A DNA stretch of 10,991 bases from Bacteroidales bacterium (GTDB lineage: Bacteria > Bacteroidota > Bacteroidia > Bacteroidales > PUMT01). The first letter of the stretch is position 1. Each line of letters starts with the position of its first letter. The stretch covers positions 1-10,991 of the forward strand of contig SKQJ01000169.1 of the NCBI GenBank assembly GCA_007119075.1. The letters are read 5' to 3'. Of this stretch, positions 1 to 6,823 are shown piece after piece. The notes beneath the pieces are model-generated. The model was not told the DNA's origin and searched no databases. It was given only the letters and a program-made list of their open reading frames with translations. Position numbers and translations under genes: made by a program.

Positions 1-1472
1 AGGATTTCATAAAAGATCCTTTCATAGGTGCGCCACATGAAATATCTTGTCTCGTCATCGTACCGGTCCGGCCATCCCCAGTGGTGCCAGCCATGGAGAT
101 TTTCATTGTTGCCGCACCAGAGGGCAATTGAAGCATGGTTCCTCAGCCTTTTGACATTGTATTCTGCTTCCTTCCTGATATTCTCCAGGTGTGCCTCATC
201 TCCGGGCTGAAGATTGCAGGCAAACATGAAATCCTGCCACACCAGGAGACCGTTCCTGTCGCATAGCTCATAAAAGTAATCCTCTTCATAGATGGCTCCG
301 CCCCATACCCTGAGCATGTTCATGTTGGCTTCAACGGCGTTGCTGATCAGATTTTCATACATTTCTTCCGTAACCCGGGGAGTCAGCGTTTCCGAGGGTA
401 TCACATTTGCCCCTTTCATGAAAACCGGCGCCCCGTTCAACTCGAAATAAAAAGTATGCCCGGCCTCATCGGGATCCTGGACAAGCCTGAGAGTTCGCAC
501 CCCGAAGGGGAGCTCATGTATGTCAATGGTTTTGTTGCCTGATTCCAGCCTGAAGCTGAAGTCGTAAAGGTAAGGTTCGCCCAGCCCGTTGGTCCACCAT
601 AATTGCGGGTTGTCTATGGAAAAATCCAGCCTTGCCTTATTGATGCCCTGCATGGCAGAAATATTTGCGACCGCTTCCGTCCGGTTGCCGTTGATATACA
701 GGATAAGCCGGTAATCACCCTGACCGGGGGAATTTACATCGACCTCGGCAAAGATCTCTGCCCTGTCATTGCCGACCGAAACTGTTTCAAGATAAATGTC
801 TTCGATCCTTGCGGCACTCCAGGCCGTGAGGTAAACGGGCCGCCATATCCCCGAGGTGACCAGTCGCGGGCCCCAGTCCCAGCCATAATGAAAAGGCGCC
901 TTTCGGGTAAAAACACTGGTCCTTTCTCCTTCCGGAGCCTGCTCATTTATTGAGGGGATCAGATAATCGATTTTCCGGAGCTTTCTCATTCCTTCCCTTA
1001 CGGGGGAATTGAAAAGTATATGCAGCTCGTTTTCACCTTCCCGGAGATATTCCCCGCAGTTTACCGTCCATCCGACAAACATATTGTCGGCCTGAAGAAT
1101 AAGTCTGTCGTTCAGATATATATCTGCATAGGTGTCAAGCCCCCTGAAGTCTAGCTCAACCACATCATTATCCAGAAATGACCGGGAAACCGTGAAAGAT
1201 GTCCGGTATTCCCAGTCGGCATCCTCTATCCACTGGATATCAGTTTCATTCAGACGATGGAAAAAATCCTCTATAATTCCGTTGTCAAGAAGATCGGTAT
1301 GGACGGTGCCGGGCACCCGGGCAGGCAACCATGTTGCTTCTCCCGATTGCCGGAATTGCCAGTTATCTTTTAGCTCCATGGTTACCGGTAGATTATTTCC
1401 GGATTCACGGTTGCAGGAACCTGTGATCAGCAATGAGGCCAGGACCAGCATTGAAAAAGTAATTCGTTTCAT
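1..1472 (-). CDS. Exported GH2 beta-mannosidase, N-terminal part (cut by window edge)
   Basis: Reads as one open frame of 490 codons from an ATG at 1472 to the left edge, so the C-terminus lies outside. Residues 1-20 form a lipoprotein-like signal (MKR, hydrophobic stretch, Cys20 after ITGS), suggesting a lipid-anchored periplasmic or outer-membrane enzyme. The order fits GH2: a jelly-roll sugar-binding domain (about 30-190, with GWDWGP near its end), an immunoglobulin-like domain, then the TIM barrel, with FMKGAN at 351-356 and NMLRVWGG at 385-392. The motif WCGNNEN places the likely acid/base Glu at residue 457, close to the position known in Bacteroides beta-mannosidases. The nucleophile Glu should lie beyond the window. 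The family removes terminal beta-mannose from mannans or N-glycan cores. The HYGWDWGP and NNEN motifs favour mannosidase over galactosidase or glucuronidase. No SusC/SusD partner is visible here. Identification is from motif memory, not a search. Confidence 0.9.
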   Translation of the reverse strand, partial: MKRITFSMLVLASLLITGSCNRESGNNLPVTMELKDNWQFRQSGEATWLPARVPGTVHTDLLDNGIIEDFFHRLNETDIQWIEDADWEYRTSFTVSRSFLDNDVVELDFRGLDTYADIYLNDRLILQADNMFVGWTVNCGEYLREGENELHILFNSPVREGMRKLRKIDYLIPSINEQAPEGERTSVFTRKAPFHYGWDWGPRLVTSGIWRPVYLTAWSAARIEDIYLETVSVGNDRAEIFAEVDVNSPGQGDYRLILYINGNRTEAVANISAMQGINKARLDFSIDNPQLWWTNGLGEPYLYDFSFRLESGNKTIDIHELPFGVRTLRLVQDPDEAGHTFYFELNGAPVFMKGANVIPSETLTPRVTEEMYENLISNAVEANMNMLRVWGGAIYEEDYFYELCDRNGLLVWQDFMFACNLQPGDEAHLENIRKEAEYNVKRLRNHASIALWCGNNENLHGWHHWGWPDRYDDETRYFMWRTYERIFYEI

Positions 1473-1502
1473 TATCCGGGTTTATTGGTTGAACAGTAAT
1501 GT

Positions 1503-1517
1503 GGTCTGCGGCAGACC
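1503..1517. promoter_or_regulatory. Perfect dyad in the beta-mannosidase leader
   Basis: GGTCTGC and GCAGACC form a perfect 7-base inverted repeat around one central base, ending 31 bases before the beta-mannosidase start. If the candidate promoter at 1534-1566 is right, the dyad lies about 10-25 bases downstream of the transcription start. It could be an operator half-site pair or a small RNA hairpin (five base pairs, five-base loop). There is no T-tract after it on the minus strand, so an intrinsic terminator is unlikely. The symmetry is seen directly; any regulatory role is inferred. Confidence 0.45.
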
Positions 1518-1533
1518 GGGTATTTGATCTACA

Positions 1534-1566
1534 CAAATATATGAATTTAAAATTATTTGAAATCAA
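1534..1566 (-). promoter_or_regulatory. Candidate Bacteroidota promoter for the beta-mannosidase gene
   Basis: On the minus strand, TATATTTG (1541 to 1534) matches the Bacteroidota -7 consensus TAnnTTTG exactly. TTGA (1566-1563) lies 21 bases further upstream as a possible -33 element. Transcription would begin near 1528, giving a leader of about 55 bases that contains the dyad at 1503-1517. Confidence 0.45.
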
Positions 1567-1630
1567 CGCAATCATAAGGGTCGGTTCATAGCGAATTACA
1601 GAGGGGGTGAACCTTTCGGCAGACGAAATT

Positions 1631-1652
1631 ACATGAACAAAACATGAACAAA
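1631..1652. repeat. 11-base tandem duplication
   Basis: ACATGAACAAA occurs twice head to tail with no mismatch, 44 bases before the TTG start of the FISUMP gene. Each copy contains an ATG. The first is followed at once by an in-frame TGA. The second opens a 48-codon frame (1644-1790) that overlaps the lipoprotein start in another frame and does not look like a protein. The repeat may be a simple slippage duplication in the leader. Confidence 0.6.
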
Positions 1653-1695
1653 ACCGCTGCATCGCTGTTGTATGAGAAATTATTAACCGCAAATA

Positions 1696-2520
1696 TTGGA
1701 CAAAATCAATACATATCTCAGCTTAAGGGCATACCCTTTCTTATTAGCGCTTGGAATACTTTTCTCCCTCCCTTCCTGCGGCGACGATGACAATAAGGAT
1801 GAGCCCGGCCTCCATCCCGAGCCGCTGAATATCGATATAGCAAGGGGCTCCGTAGAGGATATTGACGGCAACGTTTACGAAACCGTCACGATAGGGAACC
1901 AGGAATGGATGGCCGAAAACCTCAGGGCCACGCGTTACAATAACGGCATGGACATTGCCTATCCCGGGAATGATGCGGCTGCGTGGACAAACAACACAAC
2001 GGGAGCCTATGGCTGGTACATCAATACCGAGGCTGCCAATAGAGATATTTTTGGCGCCGTATACAACTGGCATGCCGTAAACAATGCCGTCGGACTATGC
2101 CCGGCAGGCTGGCGTGTTCCTACCCGGAATGACTGGGAGCAGCTCGAAGATTACCTCAAAGTGGAGTATTCCCTTTCAAACAGTCACGAAGGCACAGGCA
2201 GCATCGGAAACAGGCTGAAGTCCTGCCGCCAGGTCAGATCTCCCATGGGCTCGGGATGTGCTACCCTGCTCTATCCCCGCTGGGCCGAACATGACACCCA
2301 TTACGGGTTCGACGATTTCGGTTTTGCAGCCATTCCCATTGGAAGCCGCAACAGCGATGGCGCTTTCACGGACAATGCCGGCTATTACGGCCAGTACTGG
2401 ACAGCCACTGCCGATGGCGAAGAAAATGCATTATACACATATTTCACCTATGATATCGGTGCCGTGCTGCGCACCAGCGCGAACAAACTAAACGGCTATG
2501 CAGTGCGGTGTGTGAGATAA
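1696..2520 (+). CDS. FISUMP-domain lipoprotein (Fibrobacter succinogenes major paralogous domain)
   Basis: A protein of 274 residues whose biochemical role is unknown. Residues 1-28 are a lipoprotein signal: a hydrophobic segment from about 13 to 25, then SLPSC with Cys28, and an acidic GDDDNKDE run just after it, common in surface lipoproteins of this phylum. From about residue 53 comes the typical FISUMP start (DIDGNVYETVTIGNQEWMAE), then CPAGWRVPT in the middle and the typical ending YAVRCVR. The start must be the TTG at 1696: a stop (1684-1686) lies just upstream in frame, and no ATG occurs in frame before the lipobox. No TAnnTTTG box was found upstream. The last 25 bases overlap the end of tilS on the other strand. 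FISUMP proteins are known as abundant, often paralogous, exported proteins. A carbohydrate-related or surface role is only a guess. Confidence 0.88.
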   Translation: MDKINTYLSLRAYPFLLALGILFSLPSCGDDDNKDEPGLHPEPLNIDIARGSVEDIDGNVYETVTIGNQEWMAENLRATRYNNGMDIAYPGNDAAAWTNNTTGAYGWYINTEAANRDIFGAVYNWHAVNNAVGLCPAGWRVPTRNDWEQLEDYLKVEYSLSNSHEGTGSIGNRLKSCRQVRSPMGSGCATLLYPRWAEHDTHYGFDDFGFAAIPIGSRNSDGAFTDNAGYYGQYWTATADGEENALYTYFTYDIGAVLRTSANKLNGYAVRCVR

Positions 2521-3881
2521 AGAGCTTCGATCACAAGAATATTCCTGGTCCTTGATTTGATCCTGAAACGGTTGTCTATCCGGCAACCCACAATCCAGGC
2601 CACCTTGGTTCCCGATGTAAGGATCCATGTTTTTTCTTTTTCCAGCAGCGAGAATTTGTTGTCGATAAAAAAGTCGCTTATCTTTTTAAGGCCATCCATT
2701 CCGAGCGGCTGAAAATAATCACCCTTTTGCCATCTCCGCAATATGAGAGGAAAATGAAGCATGTCCAGGTCGAGACAGGCAATATGGGATTCCACGGGTA
2801 TTACAAATCCGGGGTGATTTTCGCTCCTGGTGAGTTTCAGCTTTAGCGGCTTGCTGATTTCCGTTTCCCCTTCTTCGATGTAATATTTAGTTATGCTGTC
2901 CTTTGTCCGGGAAGAGACAAGAAGGTAGTCACGGTCCCTGATCAGTCTGTGGGTGGGAGAATAAAACTGTTTTCCGGAGGTGGTTTGCAGGGAAGAGGCT
3001 ATATCCGGGATGGATTCCTTTGGAAAGTTCCATTTTTTCAGGAACTCATAAAGGTAGGCATTCAGAGGCTCGAGCGTTTTCAGGGCGTTTATGCTTAGCT
3101 TGTACCCGTGACCGGATTCCATGCAGAGCTCTTCGAATTTGTTTGTGACCGCATCATTGTAGATTGTTTCAACGTCCTTCAGTCTGCCGGCCGTTTCAAA
3201 AAGGGTGTCGGTAAAAGCAGGTGAGATAGATTCGAATTCGGGGATAATCCTGTGCCTTATCCTGTTGCGCCTGTATTTTATCTCCCTGTTGCTGGAGTCT
3301 TCCCGGTATGGCACATTCTGGCATGTTGCGTACGCAAGAATTTCTTCCCTCCCGGCAAATAACAGCGGCCTGATTATGCTGCCGCTCCTTGCCCGGATGC
3401 CGGTCAGTCCCCTGATTCCGGTTCCCCTTACAAGGTTTATAAGGAACGTTTCGGCAAGGTCGTCCTTATTATGGGCAATGGCAATGCATGCGTAACCGTT
3501 CTCTGCTTTCAGCCGGTCAAACCAGGCGTACCGCAATTCCCGGGCCGCCATCTGAAGGGATATCCTGTTATCTGCCGCATAACCGGCAGTATCGAAATTT
3601 TCTGCGTGCAGGAGGATGCTGTTCCTTTTGCAATATTCCGATACGAATTCCATGTCCGCTTCCGATTCGCTGCCGCGAAGCCTGAAATTGCAATGGGCCA
3701 CTGAAAAAGAATAACGGGCCCGCAGGAACAGGCTCAGCATCACCATAGAGTCGACCCCGCCGCTCACCCCAAGGAGTATTTTGCCGGCATCCCTGTAAAT
3801 TTCCGCGGAAGCGATGAAATCCGTAAAATTGCCGTAAAGGGTCTCGCCCTGACCTGATGAATTGTTTCTGCCCGTCATCAT
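2496..3881 (-). CDS. tilS: tRNA(Ile)-lysidine synthetase
   Basis: The cytoplasmic enzyme attaches lysine to C34 of the tRNA(Ile) with CAU anticodon, using ATP, so that it reads AUA instead of AUG; it is normally essential. Counting from the ATG at 3881 (461 residues), the PP-loop ATP site SGGVDS is at 40-45. AHCNFRLRGSESEAD follows near 62-76, HNKDDLAET at 137-145, then RGTGIRGLTGI and IIRPLL, all in family order. The C-terminal part (about 370-461, with RRWQKGDYFQPLGM and KKISDFFID) matches the TilS C-terminal domain, so this is the long form. A TTG at 3896 would add five residues. ATG 3881 or 3878 is more likely because nothing in the added residues is conserved and a candidate promoter lies there. 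It converges with and overlaps the FISUMP gene by 25 bases, and lies downstream of the HD gene on the same strand after about 100 bases. Confidence 0.94.
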   Translation of the reverse strand: MMTGRNNSSGQGETLYGNFTDFIASAEIYRDAGKILLGVSGGVDSMVMLSLFLRARYSFSVAHCNFRLRGSESEADMEFVSEYCKRNSILLHAENFDTAGYAADNRISLQMAARELRYAWFDRLKAENGYACIAIAHNKDDLAETFLINLVRGTGIRGLTGIRARSGSIIRPLLFAGREEILAYATCQNVPYREDSSNREIKYRRNRIRHRIIPEFESISPAFTDTLFETAGRLKDVETIYNDAVTNKFEELCMESGHGYKLSINALKTLEPLNAYLYEFLKKWNFPKESIPDIASSLQTTSGKQFYSPTHRLIRDRDYLLVSSRTKDSITKYYIEEGETEISKPLKLKLTRSENHPGFVIPVESHIACLDLDMLHFPLILRRWQKGDYFQPLGMDGLKKISDFFIDNKFSLLEKEKTWILTSGTKVAWIVGCRIDNRFRIKSRTRNILVIEALYLTHRTA

Positions 3882-3883
3882 GA

Positions 3884-3916
3884 CAAAAATATGCAATTGA
3901 AAAAAACTGTCTGCAA
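3884..3916 (-). promoter_or_regulatory. Possible tilS promoter placed almost on the start codon
   Basis: On the minus strand TATTTTTG (3891 to 3884) matches TAnnTTTG exactly, and TTG (3916-3914) lies 22 bases further upstream. The -7 box ends two bases before the ATG at 3881 and five before the ATG at 3878. If used, transcription would start at or near the second ATG, giving a leaderless or nearly leaderless message. The T-rich context makes a chance match quite possible. Confidence 0.22.
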
Positions 3917-3983
3917 GTTAATGAATCCCTGTAATACTATATGTTTTGACCGGCAAAAAATGTCGGTGTTTTTGAATCGCAGA

Positions 3984-4838
3984 TCAGCATATGTCCCTTC
4001 CGGGGAATAACTGCCTCTTTTGTTCAAGTTCCGCAGAAAGCTCCCTTCCGAATATTCCCGTTTCCCTGCAGGAACTTTTCATGAGCATCCCGGCGAATTC
4101 CCCAAAGCCTGATGTTCCATAATAAACCTGATCCATGTAGGTTTCTATTATTTTAAGCCCGACCGGATCTTTTTTTCCTGAAGCGATGCTCCTTTGAAGA
4201 GATTTATAAAAACCGGCGGCATACCTGTGCCTCTCCTGATGTTTCCTGAAAAAATTACCGGGTATCCATTCCTGCGAAGACAGGAAATCAAATCTGTGTG
4301 CCATATTTTTGAGGACTTTTTCGGCAAGCATCCCGGTTCCTATGCCCCTTAAAAGATATATTTCGGCATATCTCAATATACCGACAGATCCGTAAGCATC
4401 TGCGTCATCGCACACTGTCAGGACCTTCAGGATATCCATGCCCGGGCTTTCGTCTGAATCAGGCAGCGCTTCCTTCAGGTCATGAAATTCAATGGCGTGC
4501 AATGCTGCAGCCGCACCGGCCTGGGACAGCACAGGGTTTTTATCCAGGAAATCCTGGCAGAGCTTCCGGCTTTCAAGGCCGTGGCTAATGTCCAGCGTCC
4601 TGGTCAGTCCTGCATCATGGAAAAAGACTGCAATCATGAGTTGCCTTATTTCATTATCAGTGACCACGTTCCCATTTTCAGACAGTTCACACAAAAGATC
4701 TGTCACATAATTCCATACCCGCAGATGATGATTATGATCATGAGAAGGAAGCCTTGAGCCGGAAAACAGAATGCGGCAGTGATGGTATAACAGGGGAAGC
4801 AATTCTGCGGTGGTCGGGGGGAGGTGGGACGGACTCAT
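3984..4838 (-). CDS. HD-domain phosphohydrolase-like protein, substrate unknown
   Basis: A soluble protein of 284 residues with no signal peptide or clear membrane segment. It carries the metal-binding pattern of the HD superfamily: HHLRVW (His38), FFHDAG (His74-Asp75), further histidines at 114 and 119 in ALHAIEFHD, and Asp144/145/147 in CDDADAYG. These positions fit an HD fold over about residues 30-180. The C-terminal 100 residues, helical and rich in basic residues, are not recognised. HD proteins hydrolyse phosphate esters such as nucleotides or cyclic dinucleotides; which one cannot be told here. No synthetase, GGDEF or other signalling domain is attached. The ATG at 4838 is the natural start because a TGA lies in frame six bases upstream. 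It sits only 12 bases after the T-tract of the terminator of the HTH gene, so its own promoter is not obvious. It ends about 100 bases before tilS on the same strand. Confidence 0.8.
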   Translation of the reverse strand: MSPSHLPPTTAELLPLLYHHCRILFSGSRLPSHDHNHHLRVWNYVTDLLCELSENGNVVTDNEIRQLMIAVFFHDAGLTRTLDISHGLESRKLCQDFLDKNPVLSQAGAAAALHAIEFHDLKEALPDSDESPGMDILKVLTVCDDADAYGSVGILRYAEIYLLRGIGTGMLAEKVLKNMAHRFDFLSSQEWIPGNFFRKHQERHRYAAGFYKSLQRSIASGKKDPVGLKIIETYMDQVYYGTSGFGEFAGMLMKSSCRETGIFGRELSAELEQKRQLFPGRDIC

Positions 4839-4850
4839 GTGTCAGGGGAT

Positions 4851-4879
4851 AAAAAAAGCAGAAAAGGAGCCTTTTCTGC
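4851..4879 (-). terminator. Intrinsic terminator after the HTH gene
   Basis: On the minus strand a perfect 10-base-pair stem (GCAGAAAAGG pairing with CCTTTTCTGC, with CT between) is followed directly by seven T. It begins 25 bases after the stop of the HTH gene and ends 12 bases before the start of the HD gene. No T-tract follows on the plus strand, so it acts on minus-strand transcripts only. Confidence 0.85.
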
Positions 4880-4903
4880 CTGTTTGAAATGCGAATTTCT
4901 TTT

Positions 4904-5155
4904 TCAGCTGACACCTTCCTTTTCAAGTATCTCCATTGCCATATCCAGTATCGTGGTGTCATCCAATACAACTATTCCTCCATTGGGGCCTTTTTCCAGA
5001 TGGATGCCAACAGTCTCGCCCTCTTTATAATTTGCGCCTCCAAAATAATTTCTGACTGTCTCTACACTCATGTCCAATTTGTTTGCGATCATCTTAATGC
5101 TCCCATCTGGAAGGCTGTCTTTGATTCTCCTTAGCTCATTGAATGTTATAGTCAT
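4904..5155 (-). CDS. Small helix-turn-helix DNA-binding protein
   Basis: A protein of 83 residues. Residues 19-40 (IKMIANKLDMSVETVRNYF) have the spacing of a helix-turn-helix: helix, turn at LDMS, recognition helix. A loop GGANYKEGETVGIHLEKGPNGG and a C-terminal helix (TTILDMAMEILEKEG) follow. I recall similar short proteins with the same KDSLPDGS start and VVLDDTT segment in many Bacteroidales, usually annotated only as DNA-binding proteins. The regulon is unknown. The ATG at 5155 is preceded by AAGGAT, very close to the start, and the family start agrees. It is followed by a strong intrinsic terminator, so it is probably a single-gene transcript. It lies 93 bases downstream of the NfeD gene on the same strand. 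A link with either neighbour is not shown by the sequence. Confidence 0.85.
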   Translation of the reverse strand: MTITFNELRRIKDSLPDGSIKMIANKLDMSVETVRNYFGGANYKEGETVGIHLEKGPNGGIVVLDDTTILDMAMEILEKEGVS

Positions 5156-5198
5156 ATCCTTGTATTATATGGTTAGTAAATATGTGAAATCGACTCCA

Positions 5199-5230
5199 TA
5201 AAATTAGTTATTTTGTTCTTATAAGGGCAA
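5199..5230 (-). promoter_or_regulatory. Possible promoter for the HTH gene
   Basis: On the minus strand TAATTTTA (5206 to 5199) matches the -7 consensus TAnnTTTG at all but the last base, with TTGC (5230-5227) 20 bases further upstream. A start near 5193 would give a leader of about 38 bases. This would separate the HTH gene from NfeD, after which I see no intrinsic terminator. The region is AT-rich, so a chance match is possible. Confidence 0.3.
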
Positions 5231-5248
5231 GGATTTTGTTAAAAAGGG

Positions 5249-6667
5249 TTAATTAGTCGACTCTTTTTTGACATACAGCTGACCGGTTTCAAATTTGACC
5301 ACTTTAACCTTTTCGCCTTTCTCTATAAAACCAACGAGCGATTTTGCGTCATATTGCTCGAAATCAATTTCAACCCTTCCGGAGGGCCTGAGAGAAGTGG
5401 CGGCCGTACCTGTCATCCCGACCAGGTCACGGTACAGGGAATTGACACCAATGTATCCTTGCTCCCTGGTCTGGGCCGAGCTCAGAACAAGGTGCGAAAA
5501 CATATGGGTGTCCAGCAGCTTCCTGCTCAGGGCTATGGATCCTACAAGTGCGATAAAGGCGCTGACTACTACAAGGAAAAGGGATCTGATAAAGATAACT
5601 GCGCCAACACCCTCGAATTCCCAGACAATGTTATCAATCATTGCAAGAGTCAGTCCGGTCACCATCAACCCGATCCCGGCGATACCCGCGACGCCGAAGC
5701 CGGGTATCACGAATATTTCGACCGCAAGCAGGATAATGCCGAGAACAAACAATACTATTTCCCAGTTCTGGGCAATTCCTTCCAGGTATAAGGGAGCAAA
5801 GTAAAGTATGGCAGCGAGCAATGCAGCCCCTATTGGAAATCCGACTCCTGGTGTTTGCAGCTCAAAATAGAGCCCGCCTATTATTATCATGATCAGCAAG
5901 CCCTGGAAGACCGGATTGATCAGAAATCCTATTATCAGATCAAGGGTCGTAGGCTCATACTGCACCACATGATAATCGGTTATCCCTGCTTTTTCAAGCA
6001 CTTCGGCAATGTTTGCGGCGATACCTTCGCTGTAGCCCACCGAGACTGCTTCCTGGGCGGTAAGGGTAAGTACTTTCCCGGTATCTATTATGCCAGGGAT
6101 GTAAATAGCCGGATCTACCATCGCTTCTGCTATCCGTGGATCCCGGTGCCAGGTAACAATTGTGTCATTTCCGATGATCACGGTATCCCGGCCATGTGAT
6201 TCGGCGGTCGTTCTCATGGCCGCGCGCATGAAGGACTGAAATTTATCCGGCACCGGCGTTCCGGTTGCATCGACGACTGTCGCGGCTCCCATACTGGCAC
6301 CCTGTCGCATGTAAATTTCCTGCGCTGCAATGGCTATAAGAGCGCCGGCAGAAATGGCGTTGTTGTCGACAAAAACAATAACGGGCACGGGCGTATTGAG
6401 GATCTTTGACCGTATCGAATCGGCGGTCTGCACCATGCCTCCGTAGGTGTTCATGTGTATCAGTATGTAATCGGCCCCGAGTTCCCGTGCCTCCGCGAAG
6501 CTTCTCTGGGTCTGCCTCCACAGGGCGGGCCCGACGTCCCTCCTCATTTCAACCTGGTAAACCAGCGTCTTGCCTTCGGGAATCGTGTCTGCCAGAAGGG
6601 GGCTGAATATAGCCAGGCTCAGGATAAAGGCCAGGAACAGCCTGATTGACAATTTATTTTTTATCAT
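5249..6667 (-). CDS. Long-form NfeD membrane serine protease
   Basis: Counting from the ATG at 6667 (472 residues), residues 1-26 are a signal peptide with likely cleavage after LLA. About 30-230 form a ClpP-like protease domain: MNTYGGMVQTAD, then DNNAISAGA with candidate nucleophile Ser106, SMGAAT, and Lys142 in VPDKFQ as the likely general base of the Ser/Lys dyad. From about 243 to 380 there are four to five membrane segments with the typical LQTPGVGFP and EIFVIPGFG loops. The last 75 residues (VGMTGTAATSLRPSGRVEI...) form the OB-fold NfeD domain. This is the full NfeD1 type, known to cleave membrane proteins, often stomatin/slipin partners. No SPFH/slipin gene is adjacent, which is unusual but not rare. 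A TTG at 6682 would add five residues (MSYIA); the ATG gives a better signal peptide. Divergent from purB. Confidence 0.92.
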   Translation of the reverse strand: MIKNKLSIRLFLAFILSLAIFSPLLADTIPEGKTLVYQVEMRRDVGPALWRQTQRSFAEARELGADYILIHMNTYGGMVQTADSIRSKILNTPVPVIVFVDNNAISAGALIAIAAQEIYMRQGASMGAATVVDATGTPVPDKFQSFMRAAMRTTAESHGRDTVIIGNDTIVTWHRDPRIAEAMVDPAIYIPGIIDTGKVLTLTAQEAVSVGYSEGIAANIAEVLEKAGITDYHVVQYEPTTLDLIIGFLINPVFQGLLIMIIIGGLYFELQTPGVGFPIGAALLAAILYFAPLYLEGIAQNWEIVLFVLGIILLAVEIFVIPGFGVAGIAGIGLMVTGLTLAMIDNIVWEFEGVGAVIFIRSLFLVVVSAFIALVGSIALSRKLLDTHMFSHLVLSSAQTREQGYIGVNSLYRDLVGMTGTAATSLRPSGRVEIDFEQYDAKSLVGFIEKGEKVKVVKFETGQLYVKKESTN

Positions 6668-6723
6668 GGCAATATAACTCAATTTTTACGGGGGCCGGAA
6701 GGAAAACACGCCTGCTTCCCAGA

Positions 6724-6754
6724 CAAATTTAGCACAAATTATCTGTTGTTCATA
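6724..6754 (-). promoter_or_regulatory. Candidate promoter for the NfeD gene
   Basis: On the minus strand TAAATTTG (6731 to 6724) is an exact TAnnTTTG box. TATG (6754-6751), one base from TTTG, lies 19 bases upstream. Transcription would start near 6718, leaving a leader of about 50 bases. It lies back to back with the purB box at 6791-6798. Confidence 0.55.
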
Positions 6755-6790
6755 ATTTAGGGCAAACTCATTAGAAGTCCTTATTTTTTA

Positions 6791-6798
6791 TAACTTTG
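6791..6798 (+). promoter_or_regulatory. Candidate -7 box of the purB promoter
   Basis: TAACTTTG is an exact match to the Bacteroidota TAnnTTTG element, 25 bases before the purB ATG. This predicts a start near 6804 and a leader of about 20 bases. A -33 element is weak; TTAG at 6771-6774 is the best I see. Confidence 0.55.
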
Positions 6799-6823
6799 CC
6801 GTGTTTATACAAATTCTGATCCC

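Noticed and set aside
603..953. Open frame of 116 codons on the plus strand
   Set aside because: It lies entirely within the minus-strand beta-mannosidase, whose translation shows continuous GH2 motifs; the plus frame has no recognisable features.
1644..1790. 48-codon frame starting at the ATG in the second tandem repeat
   Set aside because: It overlaps the FISUMP signal peptide in another frame, has no export signal or conserved segment, and ends by chance.
3882..3896. Five-residue N-terminal extension of TilS from a TTG
   Set aside because: Two ATG codons follow at once, the extra residues show no family similarity, and they overlap a candidate -7 box.
3940..3970. Possible hairpin between the HD gene and tilS (ACCG/CGGT around a T-run)
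   Set aside because: Only four base pairs, and the T-run is in the loop rather than after the stem, so it is not a credible terminator.
4718..4748. ATGATTATGATC-like repeat that looked like a small regulatory repeat
   Set aside because: It encodes the histidine-rich SHDHNHHLRVW segment of the HD protein, including metal-ligand candidates, so coding constraint explains it.
4738..4971. 77-codon minus-strand frame between the HTH and HD genes
   Set aside because: It spans the intrinsic terminator and overlaps both real genes in another frame; no domain is seen.
5295..5804. Open frames of 145-169 codons on the plus strand
   Set aside because: They are antisense to the NfeD membrane domains, and their composition (rich in T, P, S) is what the reverse of hydrophobic codons gives.
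6668..6682. Five-residue N-terminal extension of NfeD from a TTG
   Set aside because: The ATG at 6667 gives a normal signal peptide (MIKNK then hydrophobic core); the extension adds nothing conserved.
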